Below are positions 35,330-45,078 of a DNA stretch of 64,000 bases, piece after piece (the first letter of the stretch is position 1; every line of letters starts with the position of its first letter). The notes under the pieces are model-generated. The model had not been told where the DNA came from. It was given only the letters and a program-made list of their open reading frames with translations, and searched no databases. Made by a program: the position numbers and the translations under genes. The stretch comes from Mesorhizobium helmanticense (GTDB lineage: Bacteria > Pseudomonadota > Alphaproteobacteria > Rhizobiales > Rhizobiaceae), in contig NZ_PZJX01000005.1 in NCBI RefSeq assembly GCF_003034915.1, positions 162,607 to 226,606 on the forward strand. The letters run 5' to 3'.

Positions 35330-35891
35330 GGCTTTCCCTCACATTTCGATGAATAGAAACTCGTTTTCAGGCGGGTTTGTTCCGGCATCGCCGATGCGCT
35401 GCGCTATAGTGCAGGTGCCTTCAGCCTGACCTGCATCCCTCGGAAGAAATGCAGCTTGCCGCGGAAATCGTGATCCGTATTTCCTGTAGGCGCGAGAGCA
35501 GCGGAGACACGTTTTCAAGCCGATTTGCTCCACCTCTTAAAATTGCAACTGTTCCATTGTGCCACCATTGTCGCATCTTTCACCAGAGGCCGTCTCAAAA
35601 TGCAATTTGGAGCGCGGCCTAAGTCGATAAAGTTGTTTTATTTCAATGCGTAAGGGCGAATATTTTACCGACAATTTCGAACAACGGCCAGCTAGGCATG
35701 GACGGTGCCGCGGCCTCCGACATATTAGCTGGTCGTGGTAGAGATTTTACCAAGACCCTGTTAGGTTCATGACAAGACAGGGCGGCATCGGCGCGTTGCA
35801 CCTGCCGGGAATCTTCTTCCAAAGCGGCGAAATTTTCAGGGGCAGGTAGTCGCCTGCGCTGGCGAAGACCAGAAAAGACCGGGGCTCAGAC
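35330..35891. other. Long intergenic region before the cyclase gene
   Basis: These 562 bases hold no gene I would support. A 64-codon minus-strand frame at 35339-35533 has no ribosome site and no protein-like pattern. The stretch at 35600-35660 is AT-rich relative to the surroundings and is the best place for the promoter of the cyclase gene that starts at 35892. I see no convincing RNA structure. Confidence 0.5.
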
Positions 35892-37706
35892 ATGGCTGAA
35901 CGGAACTACACCCGTCAGCTTGCGACAATTATTTCCATAGATGCCGTCGGGTTCTCGCGGCTGATGGGTCTTGACGATGAATCGGCTGTCGCCGCGTTCG
36001 AGGAACGGCGCGACGTCATTGCCGACAGTTGCAGCACCTTTGGCGGCCGGACCTTTGGCGACGCCGGCGACAGCATCATGGCCGAATTCGGCAGCCCGAT
36101 CGAAGCGTTGCGTGCGGCGTTCGATTTTCAGGGCCGCATCGTCACGCTCAATTCATCGGTCGACGAAGCCATGCGCATGCCCTTTCGCGTCGGCATCAAC
36201 ACCGGTGACGTCATCGTTCGCGAAGGCCGGCTCTACGGTGACGACGTCAACATCGCCGCCAGGATCCAGGAGTTCGCGCCGCACGATGGTCTTGCCGTCT
36301 CGGAGACGACCTGGCACCACGTGAAGGACAAGACCGCGGCCGAGTTCATCGATCTCGGCGAATTCATGCTGAAGAACATCGCGTTGCCGGTGCGCGTTCT
36401 GATTGCGGGGCGCATCAGCAACGGGTCGGCGCCCGCCGCATTCGTCGCGGCCATGCCTCCAGCCAATGGTCAGCAGAAACTGTCACCCAAAGGTCCGCCC
36501 GCAATCGCGGTGCTGCCGTTCCGGGGCGATGGCGGCGAGCGCGACGTCGACTACATGGCGGACGGCATCGCCGAAGACATCATCTATGGCCTTTCGAACA
36601 CCAGATGGCTCTCGGTGATCGCCAAGAGTTCCAGTTTCCAGTTTCGCGATGACACACTGGGGACGCGGGTGATCGGCAATGCCCTTGGCGCGCGCTACAT
36701 GGTCAGCGGCACATTGATGCGCAATGGTGGACAGATCCGTCTGAATACCTCGCTCGCCGACGTCTCGAACGGGCGATTGGTGTGGTCTCAGCGTTTCGAT
36801 CGCGACCTGGTCGACATCTTCAGCCTGCGCGACCAGATCGGCGCGGAGATCGTCTCGATCCTCGACAAGGAGGTCGACCGGGCCGAGCAGGCGCGCACCT
36901 TCCAGGTGCCGTGGGAAAGCCTGGAAACCTGGCAATTGGTGCGACGCGGCCGCTGGCACATGAACCGGCGCACGCGCGGCGATACTGAAATCGCCCTGGA
37001 CTTCTTCGAAAAGGCTTACCAGGAGGATCCTAATTCGAGTGCCGTGCTGAACGAACTGGCGTGGTGGTATTTCTGGCGGGCCTGGCTGCGCTTCGGCGAC
37101 AATGACGATCTGAACAAGGTCGAGCAATACGCGCGCAAGGCGCTGTTGATGGACAGCCTGGATGCACGCCCGCATGCCCATCTTGGCGCCATCGACATCA
37201 TGCGGGGAGAGCCGCGGGCCGCGGTAGAGCACCTGGAGGAAGCGATCCACATCAATCCGAGCTTTGCCTTCGCGCGCTCGGCCATGGGCAGTGCCCGCCT
37301 TTTGCTCGGCGATGCCGCCGGCGCAATTCCGTTCTTTCTCGATACCGAGCGACTGAGCCCCTTCGACCTTTACCGGTTCCACAATCTGGGGGAATTGGCG
37401 GCGGCCTACAGCTTCATCGAGGACTGGCCGTCGGTGATCGCCACCGCTGACCGCTCGCTCAACCTGTCGCCAGGTTATTTCTACGCCAGGTTCCTGAAGA
37501 TCGGCGCCTTGATGCGCAGCGGCCGCGAGGAAGAAGCCAGGCGGGAAATGGCCGTTTTCGCAACCAGGCACCCGGATTTCTCGGAGCAACGGGTGCGCTG
37601 GATACCTTTTGCCGACAAGGCGGCGAATGAATTCCTCATCGGCAATTTCGAAATGGCCAGGGCCAGCAAGATGATCGAAGCGGGCGAACACCAACTACAA
37701 CTGTGA
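35892..37706 (+). CDS. Class III adenylate/guanylate cyclase with TolB-like and TPR domains
   Basis: The 604-residue protein has a cyclase domain at about 8-175: ATIISIDAVGFSRLMG holds the first metal aspartate (Asp17), FGDAGDSIMAEFGSP the second, and GDDVNIAARIQE the transition-state asparagine and arginine. Residues 200-340 form a TolB-like segment with IAVLPFRGDGGERDVDYMAD, VSGTLMRNGG and WSQRFDRDL. TPR repeats follow from about 370 to 600. This architecture is common in rhizobia. Product specificity (cAMP or cGMP) cannot be decided. It ends 83 bases before the P450-DyP fusion on the same strand. Confidence 0.9.
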   Translation: MAERNYTRQLATIISIDAVGFSRLMGLDDESAVAAFEERRDVIADSCSTFGGRTFGDAGDSIMAEFGSPIEALRAAFDFQGRIVTLNSSVDEAMRMPFRVGINTGDVIVREGRLYGDDVNIAARIQEFAPHDGLAVSETTWHHVKDKTAAEFIDLGEFMLKNIALPVRVLIAGRISNGSAPAAFVAAMPPANGQQKLSPKGPPAIAVLPFRGDGGERDVDYMADGIAEDIIYGLSNTRWLSVIAKSSSFQFRDDTLGTRVIGNALGARYMVSGTLMRNGGQIRLNTSLADVSNGRLVWSQRFDRDLVDIFSLRDQIGAEIVSILDKEVDRAEQARTFQVPWESLETWQLVRRGRWHMNRRTRGDTEIALDFFEKAYQEDPNSSAVLNELAWWYFWRAWLRFGDNDDLNKVEQYARKALLMDSLDARPHAHLGAIDIMRGEPRAAVEHLEEAIHINPSFAFARSAMGSARLLLGDAAGAIPFFLDTERLSPFDLYRFHNLGELAAAYSFIEDWPSVIATADRSLNLSPGYFYARFLKIGALMRSGREEEARREMAVFATRHPDFSEQRVRWIPFADKAANEFLIGNFEMARASKMIEAGEHQLQL

Positions 37707-37789
37707 GGGAATTCACATACGCGCAACCGCTGCGAACCTAGGCCAGAGGTAGCCGATATCGCAACAATGTGAACGGCCGGGGGGCTTGA

Positions 37790-40700
37790 ATGCGCATGTT
37801 CAGGATCAAGTATTTCGATGCTGTCCGCAAGGCCCGGGAAAACCAGCGGCCGCTGGCGGAAATGCCGCCATTCGACCTCGGACGGCTGCGTTCCAGCGGC
37901 CTTGCGGCGCGCATAGCAGGCTTCCTTTTCAATGATCCTCGCTGGGCGCTGGCGCTGTTGCGCCGGTTCTGGCCGAACCTTGCCTTCGGCAATTTCCTGC
38001 TCGTTACCAGGAACGCCGACGTTCGCGACATACTGGAGCGCGGCGACGAATTCCAGACACCTTATGGACCCGAGATGACCGAACTCGCTCGCGGGTCGAA
38101 CTTCATCCTCGGCATGCAGGACGGCGCCGACTATCGCCGCATGAAGTCGTCTGTGCTGAGCGCCTTCCCGCCGGCCGAGGTCGAGGCTGCCGTCAGGCCG
38201 ATCGCCGCACGCCATTCCAGGGAGATCATGATCCGCGCCAGTCCTGGCTTCGATGCCATCTCCGGGCTGATGAAGATCGTGCCGGTGCATATCTGCCGCG
38301 ATTATTTCGGTCTCGAGATCGACGACGAATCCGAATTCGCCGACTGGGCGATAGCCCTGAGCGCGCTGTTCTTTTCCGATCCGCTGGCAAAGCCGGTCAC
38401 GCGCGAGCTTGCCGTGGTCGCCGGCGACCGGCTGATCAAGGTCATAGACCGCTCCATCGACGCGATCAGGGAAAGGAGCGCGAAGGCCGAGCAGCCGCTG
38501 CCAAGACTTGTCGCCCATCTCGATCAGGGCAAGCTGTCGCTGCCCGACATCCATTCGATCATGCTCGGTATGATCGCCGGCTTTGTTCCGACCAATGTGC
38601 TGGCCGGCGGCAATTGCCTCGACGTGATCCTGTCCCGGTCCGACGCACGACAGGCCATCGATGCGGCGCTCGCCAAGGACGACACCGGCAAGCTTGACCG
38701 TGCAATCCTCGAAGCCATGCGCTTCAAGCCGATCTGGATCGGCCCGTGGCGCTACACGTCGCGCGACACCACGATCGCCAAGGGCACGCGCCGCGAGCGC
38801 CTGGTGAAGGCAGGAACGGTGGTCATGCCGGCAACGCTGTCGGCAATGTTCGACGCTGAAGCCGTGCAACGCCCGAACGAGTTCGACACCTCGCGTCCGC
38901 AACGCGACTACATGGTGTTCGGCCACGGCATTCACCTGTGCATTGGCGCCGAAATCGCCAGGGTGCAGATCGGCGAAAGCCTGCGCGCCCTGTTCCGGAA
39001 GCAGGGCGTACGCCGAGTACGCGGCAGGGCCGGACGCATGACCAGCGTCGGCGCCTATCCGGAAAGCCTCACGATCGACTTCGAGCGGCCCGCACTTTGC
39101 CGCACCGTCGGCCATTCGATGGTGACGGTGGTCTGCCCAATCACCCAGGCCGCGCCGCTGGACGCCATCCGCGACAAGGTCGCGGCGCTCGGCAACCCGG
39201 CCAATGAAGAGATCAGCACCGCGCTCCGCATTGCCGGCACTATACATTTTACCAGTCTGACCGTTGCCGGCACTGGCGAGACCGATGATGCGTCCGGTCT
39301 TGAGAAAGGCGTTGTGGTTCTCGAAGTCTCCGGCGACGGCAGCAGCGACGAGGTCATCGACACAGTCTCGCGGGCCATCGGTCACTGGTTGCTGCCGATT
39401 TTGGAAGACGTCTGCGGTCTGCCCGACGGCGGGGCGTTGAACGACTTCCTGCGCAAACACAATGTCGAGATATCGCCGTCTTTCGGCAGCAACGCCGGGC
39501 TGGTGTTTTCCGGCACGCCGGGACATTCGGTCCGCCGTATCCTGGCCGAAGCCGAGCTCGCCGACACCATTCGCGACGTCGTCGAACAGCCGCGCCATGG
39601 CAATGGCGACGCTGCCGCCGTGCTCGCCGAGGCCCGCCGGCATGTCCAGTCGCTCGGCAGGTTCGACTGGGCGTTCCAGCCAGCCGAAAGCCTGCTCGAA
39701 AGGCCGCCGGGAAAATGGTGGCAGGCTATAACGACGACGCTGCTGGCGCCGGCCGTGCTCATCACCGTCGCGCTGGTCGTGCTTGCCTGTTGGCGCATGA
39801 CCTATGTGCTGGTGTTCGGCGACCCTGACGGCCTGACCTTCCCCAACATCGCCATTGCCGGTACGGCACTTTTACTGGCCGTGCTCGGCCTGCTGGCGAT
39901 AGCGATCGCGGTGATCGGCCTGTGCTTCGTCGCCTTGCGGCGTATCGAGGACATCGATCGCCCTCAAAACACGCCTGTCGACCTCGATGCGCTGGACAAG
40001 ATCATCGTCCACGAGGACCGCACCGCCCAGAACCATTTGACGGCGATCTCGACGATGAAGGCCGGAACCTTGCGGCGGCTTGCGCTCAGGCTTTCCTTCT
40101 ACCTGATCTCGATCTCGGCGCAGAAGGTGTTCAAGCCGGGCTTCCTCGCCACCATCAACACCATTCATTTCGCCCGCTGGGTGCTGCTGCCGGGCACCAA
40201 CAGGCTGATGTTCCTTTCCAACTATGGCGGCAGCTGGGAGAGCTATCTCGAGGACTTCATCGCCAAGGCCGCGTCCGGGCTTACCGGCGTATGGAGCAAC
40301 ACCGAAGGCTATCCACGCACGCGCTGGCTCTTCCTCGATGGCGCGCGCGACGGCGACCGCTTCAAGCGCTGGGCACGGCGCCAGCAGGTGCCGACGCTGT
40401 TCTGGTATTCGGCCTATCCCGCCCTCAACACGATCCGCATACGCGCCAACTCCAGGATCAGGCGGGGGTTGGCGACCGCTACGGACAGCCAAGCGCGCGA
40501 CTGGTTGAGCCTGTTTGGGTCATTGCCGCGTCCGGTGGCTCAAAAAACCGCCGTCCAAAAGACCGCCTCGTTGCTGGCGGACATCAGTTCGGCGTTTCCC
40601 GCGCCGCTCGAACAACAGCTGGAAACCGGCGAGATCCAATCCATATTCTTCGGCCCATTTGGGTCATTGGGCCATGCCCATATGCTGGCGATGGCCGTGC

Positions 40701-42049
40701 CGGACACACTTTCCCGGATCAATCGCAAGGCGTGGCTGGAGTTCATCGTGGCGCAAACGAGCTTCGGCGACGGCGTGCCGGCAGAGCGCGCAATGACGGT
40801 GGCGTTCGGCCCCGACGGCCTTCGCCGCCTGGGTCTGGAGGGTGGCGTCGACGACGATCCGCTCAATACGTTTCCGGTCGCCTTTCGCCATGGCATGGGC
40901 AATCCCGAGCGCAGCCGCATCCTCGACGATGTCGGTGAAAGCGTGCCCGACAAATGGCGGTGGGGCTCGCCACGGAAGCCGGCGGATGCGGTCGTCGTCT
41001 GCTATGCCGAAAGCGCGGAGGTCCTGGCGGCCGAAATCGCCGCCCTGAAGCGAAGGACGACGGGCGCGGGGTTGAAACTCGTCGCCGAGCTGCCGCTTGC
41101 GGTAAAGCGCGAGGGCAAGCGCGCGGTGGAGCATTTCGGCTTCGTCGATGGTGTTTCGCAGCCGATCGTCAGGGGCACGGCGCGCGCCAATGCCGACGTG
41201 GCGCCGATGCATCTGGTCGCGCCGGGCGAGTTCCTGTTCGGCTATCGCGACGAGCACGGCTTCTATCCGGCATCGCCATCCGTCCGGGCCTCGCAGGACC
41301 GGTCCGGCATCCTGTCGGCGGTGCGCCGCAACCGGCAGATTGCAGGCCAGCCACCGCCGCTGCACGATTTCGGCCGCAACGGCTCCTTCCTTGTCGTGCG
41401 CCAGTTCGAGCAGCACGTCGACGTGTTCGACGACTACTGCAAGGCCGCGGCCATGCAGGCGGCCAGCGAAACCGGCAACCCTGCCATCACGCCGCGCTGG
41501 GTCGCCGCCAAGATGCTTGGCCGCTGGCCGGACGGCAGTTCGCTGGTGCGCAATCCCGACGGCCGCCCCGGCCGCCCGGCCGACAATGATTTCGCCTTTG
41601 GCGCCGAGGACCCACAGGGACACCGCTGCCCGCTTGGCGCCCATGTCCGTCGCTCGAATCCGCGCGATTCGCTCGGCGAAGACCGCGAGACGCAAATCAG
41701 GATCGGCAAGCGCCACCGTATCATCCGGGTCGGCCGCACCTATCTGAAACAGGACAAGAAGCGCGGGAAAGTCGAGAAGGGCCTGCTCTTCATGTGCCTC
41801 AACGCCGACATCGAGCGTCAGTACGAATTCATGCAGCAGACCTGGGTCTCATCCACCTCGTTCCAGGGGCTGGGCGGCGAAAAGGATCCGACCATCGGCT
41901 CGCGCGACGGCGGCGGCAGGTTCACCATCCCCTCCTGGGAGGGTGTCACCGTGCTGAAGGGCATCCCGCAATTCGTCACCACGCGGGGAGGGGGCTACTT
42001 CTTCATGCCGGGCAAATCGTCGCTGCGCTATCTGATTTCGCGACTCTGA
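37790..42049 (+). CDS. Membrane-bound cytochrome P450 / DyP-type peroxidase fusion
   Basis: The protein has 1419 residues. A P450 domain spans about 60-425: EAMR (308-311) is the ExxR motif and FGHGIHLCIG carries the heme-ligand Cys384. Two transmembrane helices lie at about 645-668 and 685-715. On each side of them is a related module that begins with TIHF (about residues 480-570 and 785-870). From about 940 the rest is a DyP peroxidase: GEIQSIFFGPFGSLGHAHM, the GFVDG motif with Asp1120, and RCPLGAHVRRSNPRD with the proximal heme ligand His1285. GGGGGG precedes the ATG. It is probably in one operon with the cyclase. No signal peptide is seen; both soluble ends would lie on the cytoplasmic side if the helices form a hairpin. 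Confidence 0.9.
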   Translation: MRMFRIKYFDAVRKARENQRPLAEMPPFDLGRLRSSGLAARIAGFLFNDPRWALALLRRFWPNLAFGNFLLVTRNADVRDILERGDEFQTPYGPEMTELARGSNFILGMQDGADYRRMKSSVLSAFPPAEVEAAVRPIAARHSREIMIRASPGFDAISGLMKIVPVHICRDYFGLEIDDESEFADWAIALSALFFSDPLAKPVTRELAVVAGDRLIKVIDRSIDAIRERSAKAEQPLPRLVAHLDQGKLSLPDIHSIMLGMIAGFVPTNVLAGGNCLDVILSRSDARQAIDAALAKDDTGKLDRAILEAMRFKPIWIGPWRYTSRDTTIAKGTRRERLVKAGTVVMPATLSAMFDAEAVQRPNEFDTSRPQRDYMVFGHGIHLCIGAEIARVQIGESLRALFRKQGVRRVRGRAGRMTSVGAYPESLTIDFERPALCRTVGHSMVTVVCPITQAAPLDAIRDKVAALGNPANEEISTALRIAGTIHFTSLTVAGTGETDDASGLEKGVVVLEVSGDGSSDEVIDTVSRAIGHWLLPILEDVCGLPDGGALNDFLRKHNVEISPSFGSNAGLVFSGTPGHSVRRILAEAELADTIRDVVEQPRHGNGDAAAVLAEARRHVQSLGRFDWAFQPAESLLERPPGKWWQAITTTLLAPAVLITVALVVLACWRMTYVLVFGDPDGLTFPNIAIAGTALLLAVLGLLAIAIAVIGLCFVALRRIEDIDRPQNTPVDLDALDKIIVHEDRTAQNHLTAISTMKAGTLRRLALRLSFYLISISAQKVFKPGFLATINTIHFARWVLLPGTNRLMFLSNYGGSWESYLEDFIAKAASGLTGVWSNTEGYPRTRWLFLDGARDGDRFKRWARRQQVPTLFWYSAYPALNTIRIRANSRIRRGLATATDSQARDWLSLFGSLPRPVAQKTAVQKTASLLADISSAFPAPLEQQLETGEIQSIFFGPFGSLGHAHMLAMAVPDTLSRINRKAWLEFIVAQTSFGDGVPAERAMTVAFGPDGLRRLGLEGGVDDDPLNTFPVAFRHGMGNPERSRILDDVGESVPDKWRWGSPRKPADAVVVCYAESAEVLAAEIAALKRRTTGAGLKLVAELPLAVKREGKRAVEHFGFVDGVSQPIVRGTARANADVAPMHLVAPGEFLFGYRDEHGFYPASPSVRASQDRSGILSAVRRNRQIAGQPPPLHDFGRNGSFLVVRQFEQHVDVFDDYCKAAAMQAASETGNPAITPRWVAAKMLGRWPDGSSLVRNPDGRPGRPADNDFAFGAEDPQGHRCPLGAHVRRSNPRDSLGEDRETQIRIGKRHRIIRVGRTYLKQDKKRGKVEKGLLFMCLNADIERQYEFMQQTWVSSTSFQGLGGEKDPTIGSRDGGGRFTIPSWEGVTVLKGIPQFVTTRGGGYFFMPGKSSLRYLISRL

Positions 42050-42071
42050 TTCGGGGACGCATCCCCGAATC
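42048..42071 (+). terminator. Hairpin after the P450-DyP gene
   Basis: GATTCGGGG and CCCCGAATC form a 9-base perfect stem with a 6-base loop, beginning inside the stop codon. There is no T-run; an imperfect second copy of the sequence follows at 42071-42100. It is a plausible terminator or a small repeat for the convergent genes on both sides. Confidence 0.5.
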
Positions 42072-42118
42072 GGATTCGAGGACGCACCCCGAATCACCGG
42101 ATTCAGTCATCGCCTTCC

Positions 42119-42880
42119 TTAGTCATCGTCCTGCGAAGCGGCGATATGACTGAGCGCCCTGGCATCGATGATGCGCAGACCGCCGCGCTTGATGGCGATG
42201 ATCTGCCGGCTGCGCCAGTCGTTGAGCGTCTTGTTGACCGACTCGCGTGTCGCGCCAAGGAACTCGCCCAGTTCAGACTGCGAGATCGGTATCCAGCCTG
42301 TGTCGTCGGCTATGACGCCGCCCAGAAAGACCAGTCGTTTTGCCAGCCTCGCCTCGATGCCGAAAAAGGCCTGATCGCCGAGTTCACCGCTGACCCAGCG
42401 CAACCGCGCGCACAAAAGGTCTATCATGGCGCGCGCCAGGGATGGGTTTTTCTCAATTCGATCAAACAGTTGTGTCCGGCTCACCGAAACCAGCTCGCAG
42501 GCGGTTAGACAGATCGCGGTGGCCGTGCGCGGGCGTCCGTCAAGTGCCCCGATCTCTCCGATCAAACTGCGCGACAGCTCGATATTGGCCACCAGCTTTT
42601 GGCCGCCAGGCGAATAGATCGAGATCTCCACCGTGCCCTTCATCACACCGTAGATGCGGTCGGCGGCATCCTCCTGGACGAACAAATGCTGGCCGGCGGC
42701 ATATCGCTCGAGTTTGCAGCCGCTGAACAGCAGATCGAACTGGCTCGGGTCGATACGCGCAAGGCGCGGCAGATCATCTCTGTCGTTCGCGCCAGCAAAA
42801 GCCATGTCAGTGCCCCAATTTCCGTAACTGCTAAAGTTTACGGCAAGAGTGGACGGCATCAAAGCCCGGTGTTCATCCAT
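42119..42880 (-). CDS. Crp/Fnr family transcriptional regulator
   Basis: From the ATG at 42880, preceded by GAAGGAG, the product is 253 residues. A cyclic-nucleotide-binding jelly roll has GEIGALDGRPRTATA as its phosphate-binding cassette, followed by a long dimer helix and a Crp-type helix-turn-helix with ISQSELGEFLGATRESVNKT. The N-terminal cysteine cluster of oxygen-sensing FNR is absent. It converges on the P450-DyP gene. The neighbouring cyclase makes a cyclic-nucleotide ligand plausible, but this is inference. Confidence 0.92.
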   Translation of the reverse strand: MDEHRALMPSTLAVNFSSYGNWGTDMAFAGANDRDDLPRLARIDPSQFDLLFSGCKLERYAAGQHLFVQEDAADRIYGVMKGTVEISIYSPGGQKLVANIELSRSLIGEIGALDGRPRTATAICLTACELVSVSRTQLFDRIEKNPSLARAMIDLLCARLRWVSGELGDQAFFGIEARLAKRLVFLGGVIADDTGWIPISQSELGEFLGATRESVNKTLNDWRSRQIIAIKRGGLRIIDARALSHIAASQDDD

Positions 42881-43298
42881 GTCACGGCTCCTTCGAAAGG
42901 CATGGGATCGGACACCGGAACCGTCCTGCATCCGACCCGCCTGCGTTGAAGGCCGTCTGCACGCGCGGCGGGAGGAGCCAACGCGCGCAGACGGCAACTG
43001 TGAAATGCCTAGGTGATCAAAAATCCCGCCAAAAAATCCCCGCCTTGGGCCGGTTGCTTTCCGAGCCACGAAATTTTGTTCAGCACGGCCAATCGAATCT
43101 CGACCGCGCCAGGCTACGTTCGCGCGAAACGGGCCGACGGTCTGTGAAGAGCGTTACATAGCCGATTTGCAGCGGACCATGCCGCGCTGGCTGGCGGGCG
43201 CGTGGATGCAGGCCCGAGCCGAAGCCATCTCGGCCTGCTGGCGGCAAATTCGGTGAATGTCGTGAAAACCGGTCATCCAACCTGTTCTGGAGGTCAGA
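42881..43298. other. Intergenic region between Crp-like gene and tRNA-Val
   Basis: About 420 bases without a supported gene. It includes the promoter side of the Crp-like gene (right after 42880). A minus-strand frame that runs across the tRNA (43080-43433) is a well-known false ORF type and was rejected. I see no repeat or integrase near the 3' end of the tRNA. Confidence 0.5.
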
Positions 43299-43373
43299 TG
43301 GTGGGCGATGCAGGGATTGAACCTGCGACCCCACCCGTGTGAAGGGTGTGCTCTCCCGCTGAGCTAATCGCCC
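43299..43373 (-). tRNA. tRNA-Val (anticodon CAC)
   Basis: The minus strand folds as a full cloverleaf. The 7-base acceptor pairs GGGCGAT with ATCGCCC, the D arm contains AGCTCAGCGGGAGAGC, the anticodon stem CACCC/GGGTG holds the loop TTCACAC with anticodon CAC, and the T arm has GGTTCAATCC. A CCA end is encoded (43299-43301). It decodes GUG valine codons. Confidence 0.95.
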
Positions 43374-43499
43374 GCTCGTTGCCCCGAAGGCCAAGCGAGC
43401 CGCGATATAAGGGAGGCCGGCCCGCGAAGTCAAGGTAATGTCCAGCGTTCCAGTGACGAGCGAGTGCCCCCGCGTGGGAGCGGCCGGCCGCCTTCGCGC

Positions 43500-44183
43500 T
43501 CAGTGTGCAGCCGCGGCAATCAGCCGTTCCGCCAGGTCCAGCGTCAGCGCGTCGAAATGCGAGATCACCGCCGACGGTTCGAATTCGCGTACATGACGAT
43601 CAGTGTAGCCGAAATCGACCGCGACCACCGGAATGCCGGCCGCTTTCGCTGTATCGATGTCGGTCTGCGAATCGCCGACCATCAGCGCACCGTGCGGGTT
43701 GCCGCCGGCGAGCGCGATGGTCTGCGTGAGATGACGAGGGTCGGGCTTGCGGAAGGCGAACGTGTCCTGGCCGCAGATCGCGGCGAAATGGCTTGCCAGG
43801 CCGAGCGCCTCGATCAGCGCCACCGAGTTGGCCTCGTATTTGTTGGTGCAGATGGCCAGGAGATAGCCGGCATTCTCGAACCGGGCTATCGCCTCGACGA
43901 CGCCAGGGTAGGGGCGCGACTTGCCGGGGATGTTGTCGGTGTAGTGATCGAGGAACAATCTCAGCAAGCGGTCATGCTCGTCCACCGCAAGCGATCTTTG
44001 CTGCGCGGCATGGGCGCGCTCGATCATCACCCGGCCGCCATGGCCGACGAAGCGCTTGAAGCCGGCCTCGTCGACAGCCGCAAGCTCGCTGGCGGCGAGG
44101 CTGTGGTTGAGGCTGTCGAGCAGATCCGGCGCCGTGTCGATCAGCGTCCCGTCGAGGTCGAACACGATGATCGGTCGAGTCAT
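43500..44183 (-). CDS. gph: Phosphoglycolate phosphatase
   Basis: The 227-residue HAD-family enzyme begins [18 protein letters not shown] with the nucleophile aspartate, then [20 protein letters not shown] with lysine, and [16 protein letters not shown] with the metal-binding aspartates. The cap domain fits the Gph/CbbZ group, which removes 2-phosphoglycolate formed after DNA repair or photorespiratory-type reactions. It is divergent from rpiA across about 160 bases. Confidence 0.88.
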   Translation of the reverse strand: MTRPIIVFDLDGTLIDTAPDLLDSLNHSLAASELAAVDEAGFKRFVGHGGRVMIERAHAAQQRSLAVDEHDRLLRLFLDHYTDNIPGKSRPYPGVVEAIARFENAGYLLAICTNKYEANSVALIEALGLASHFAAICGQDTFAFRKPDPRHLTQTIALAGGNPHGALMVGDSQTDIDTAKAAGIPVVAVDFGYTDRHVREFEPSAVISHFDALTLDLAERLIAAAAH

Positions 44184-44346
44184 GGCCTGTCCTGTGACGA
44201 TTGCATTGCGCAGGCGATACCCCCTGCGGTCCGATCAGGCAAGCCGGCCCAGGCAAGCTGTCTGGACCAGTCCACAGCCAAGGTCTTTGACCGGGCGGGC
44301 AAAAATGCTAGGAGCGCGCAAACAAAAACGGGGCGCGACAAGCGAC

Positions 44347-45078
44347 ATGGATGCGAGGCAATTGAAGGTCGAGGCCGCGCGGGCAGCCCTTGCCCATGTC
44401 AGCGACGGCATGCGGCTCGGCATCGGCACCGGCACCACCGCCGAGGAATTCGTGCGGCTGCTCGCCCAAAAGGTCGCCACTGGCTTCACGATCGTCGGCG
44501 TGCCGACCTCTGAGCGCACCGCCATCCTTTGCCGCGAGCTTGGCGTGCCGTTGTCGGACCTGGAGGAAACACCCGAACTCGATCTCACCATCGACGGCGC
44601 CGACGAGGTCGACCCGGAGCTGACATTGATCAAGGGCGGTGGTGGCGCGCTGCTGCGCGAGAAGATCGTCGCGGCGGCCTCCGCACGCATGATCGTCATT
44701 GCCGACCGTTCGAAGATGGTGGAGACGCTCGGCCGTTTTCCACTGCCCATCGAAGTCAATCAATTCGGCCTGCGCGCCACCGAAATCGCGGTCGGCGCGG
44801 CGGCCGCGGGACTCGGCCTTTCCGGTCCTGTCACATTGAGGATGACGGGAAGCCAGCCTTTTGTTACAGACGGCGGCCATTTTATCCTCGATGCATCTTT
44901 TGGCCGCATTCCGGATACAAGAGCGCTTTCGAATGCTCTCCACGCCATTCCAGGCGTTGTCGAGCATGGTCTTTTCATCGGGCTGGCGTCAGCGGCCATC
45001 ATCGCCGGCGGCGACGGCATCCAAACCGTCCATGCCGCCCGAAAACCAGGGAGTTCTACCGATCATGATGTTGCATAA
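44347..45078 (+). CDS. rpiA: Ribose-5-phosphate isomerase A
   Basis: The 243-residue enzyme interconverts ribose-5-phosphate and ribulose-5-phosphate. [24 protein letters not shown] with catalytic aspartate, [15 protein letters not shown] with catalytic lysine, and GRFPLPIEV are all present. Its last 14 bases overlap the start of the DUF2059 gene in another frame. The ATG at 44347 is used; the frame upstream overlaps gph and lacks homology. Confidence 0.95.
   Translation: MDARQLKVEAARAALAHVSDGMRLGIGTGTTAEEFVRLLAQKVATGFTIVGVPTSERTAILCRELGVPLSDLEETPELDLTIDGADEVDPELTLIKGGGGALLREKIVAAASARMIVIADRSKMVETLGRFPLPIEVNQFGLRATEIAVGAAAAGLGLSGPVTLRMTGSQPFVTDGGHFILDASFGRIPDTRALSNALHAIPGVVEHGLFIGLASAAIIAGGDGIQTVHAARKPGSSTDHDVA

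Noticed and set aside
37481..39643. A 720-codon minus-strand frame opposite the cyclase and the P450 domain
   Set aside because: It crosses two real genes on the other strand and lacks a ribosome site and recognisable domains; long antisense frames are expected at this GC content.
43080..43433. A minus-strand reading frame of 117 codons across the tRNA-Val
   Set aside because: It is translated straight through the cloverleaf and carries the RESTPFTRVGSQVQSLHRP-like run that is known to arise from tRNA sequence in false ORFs.
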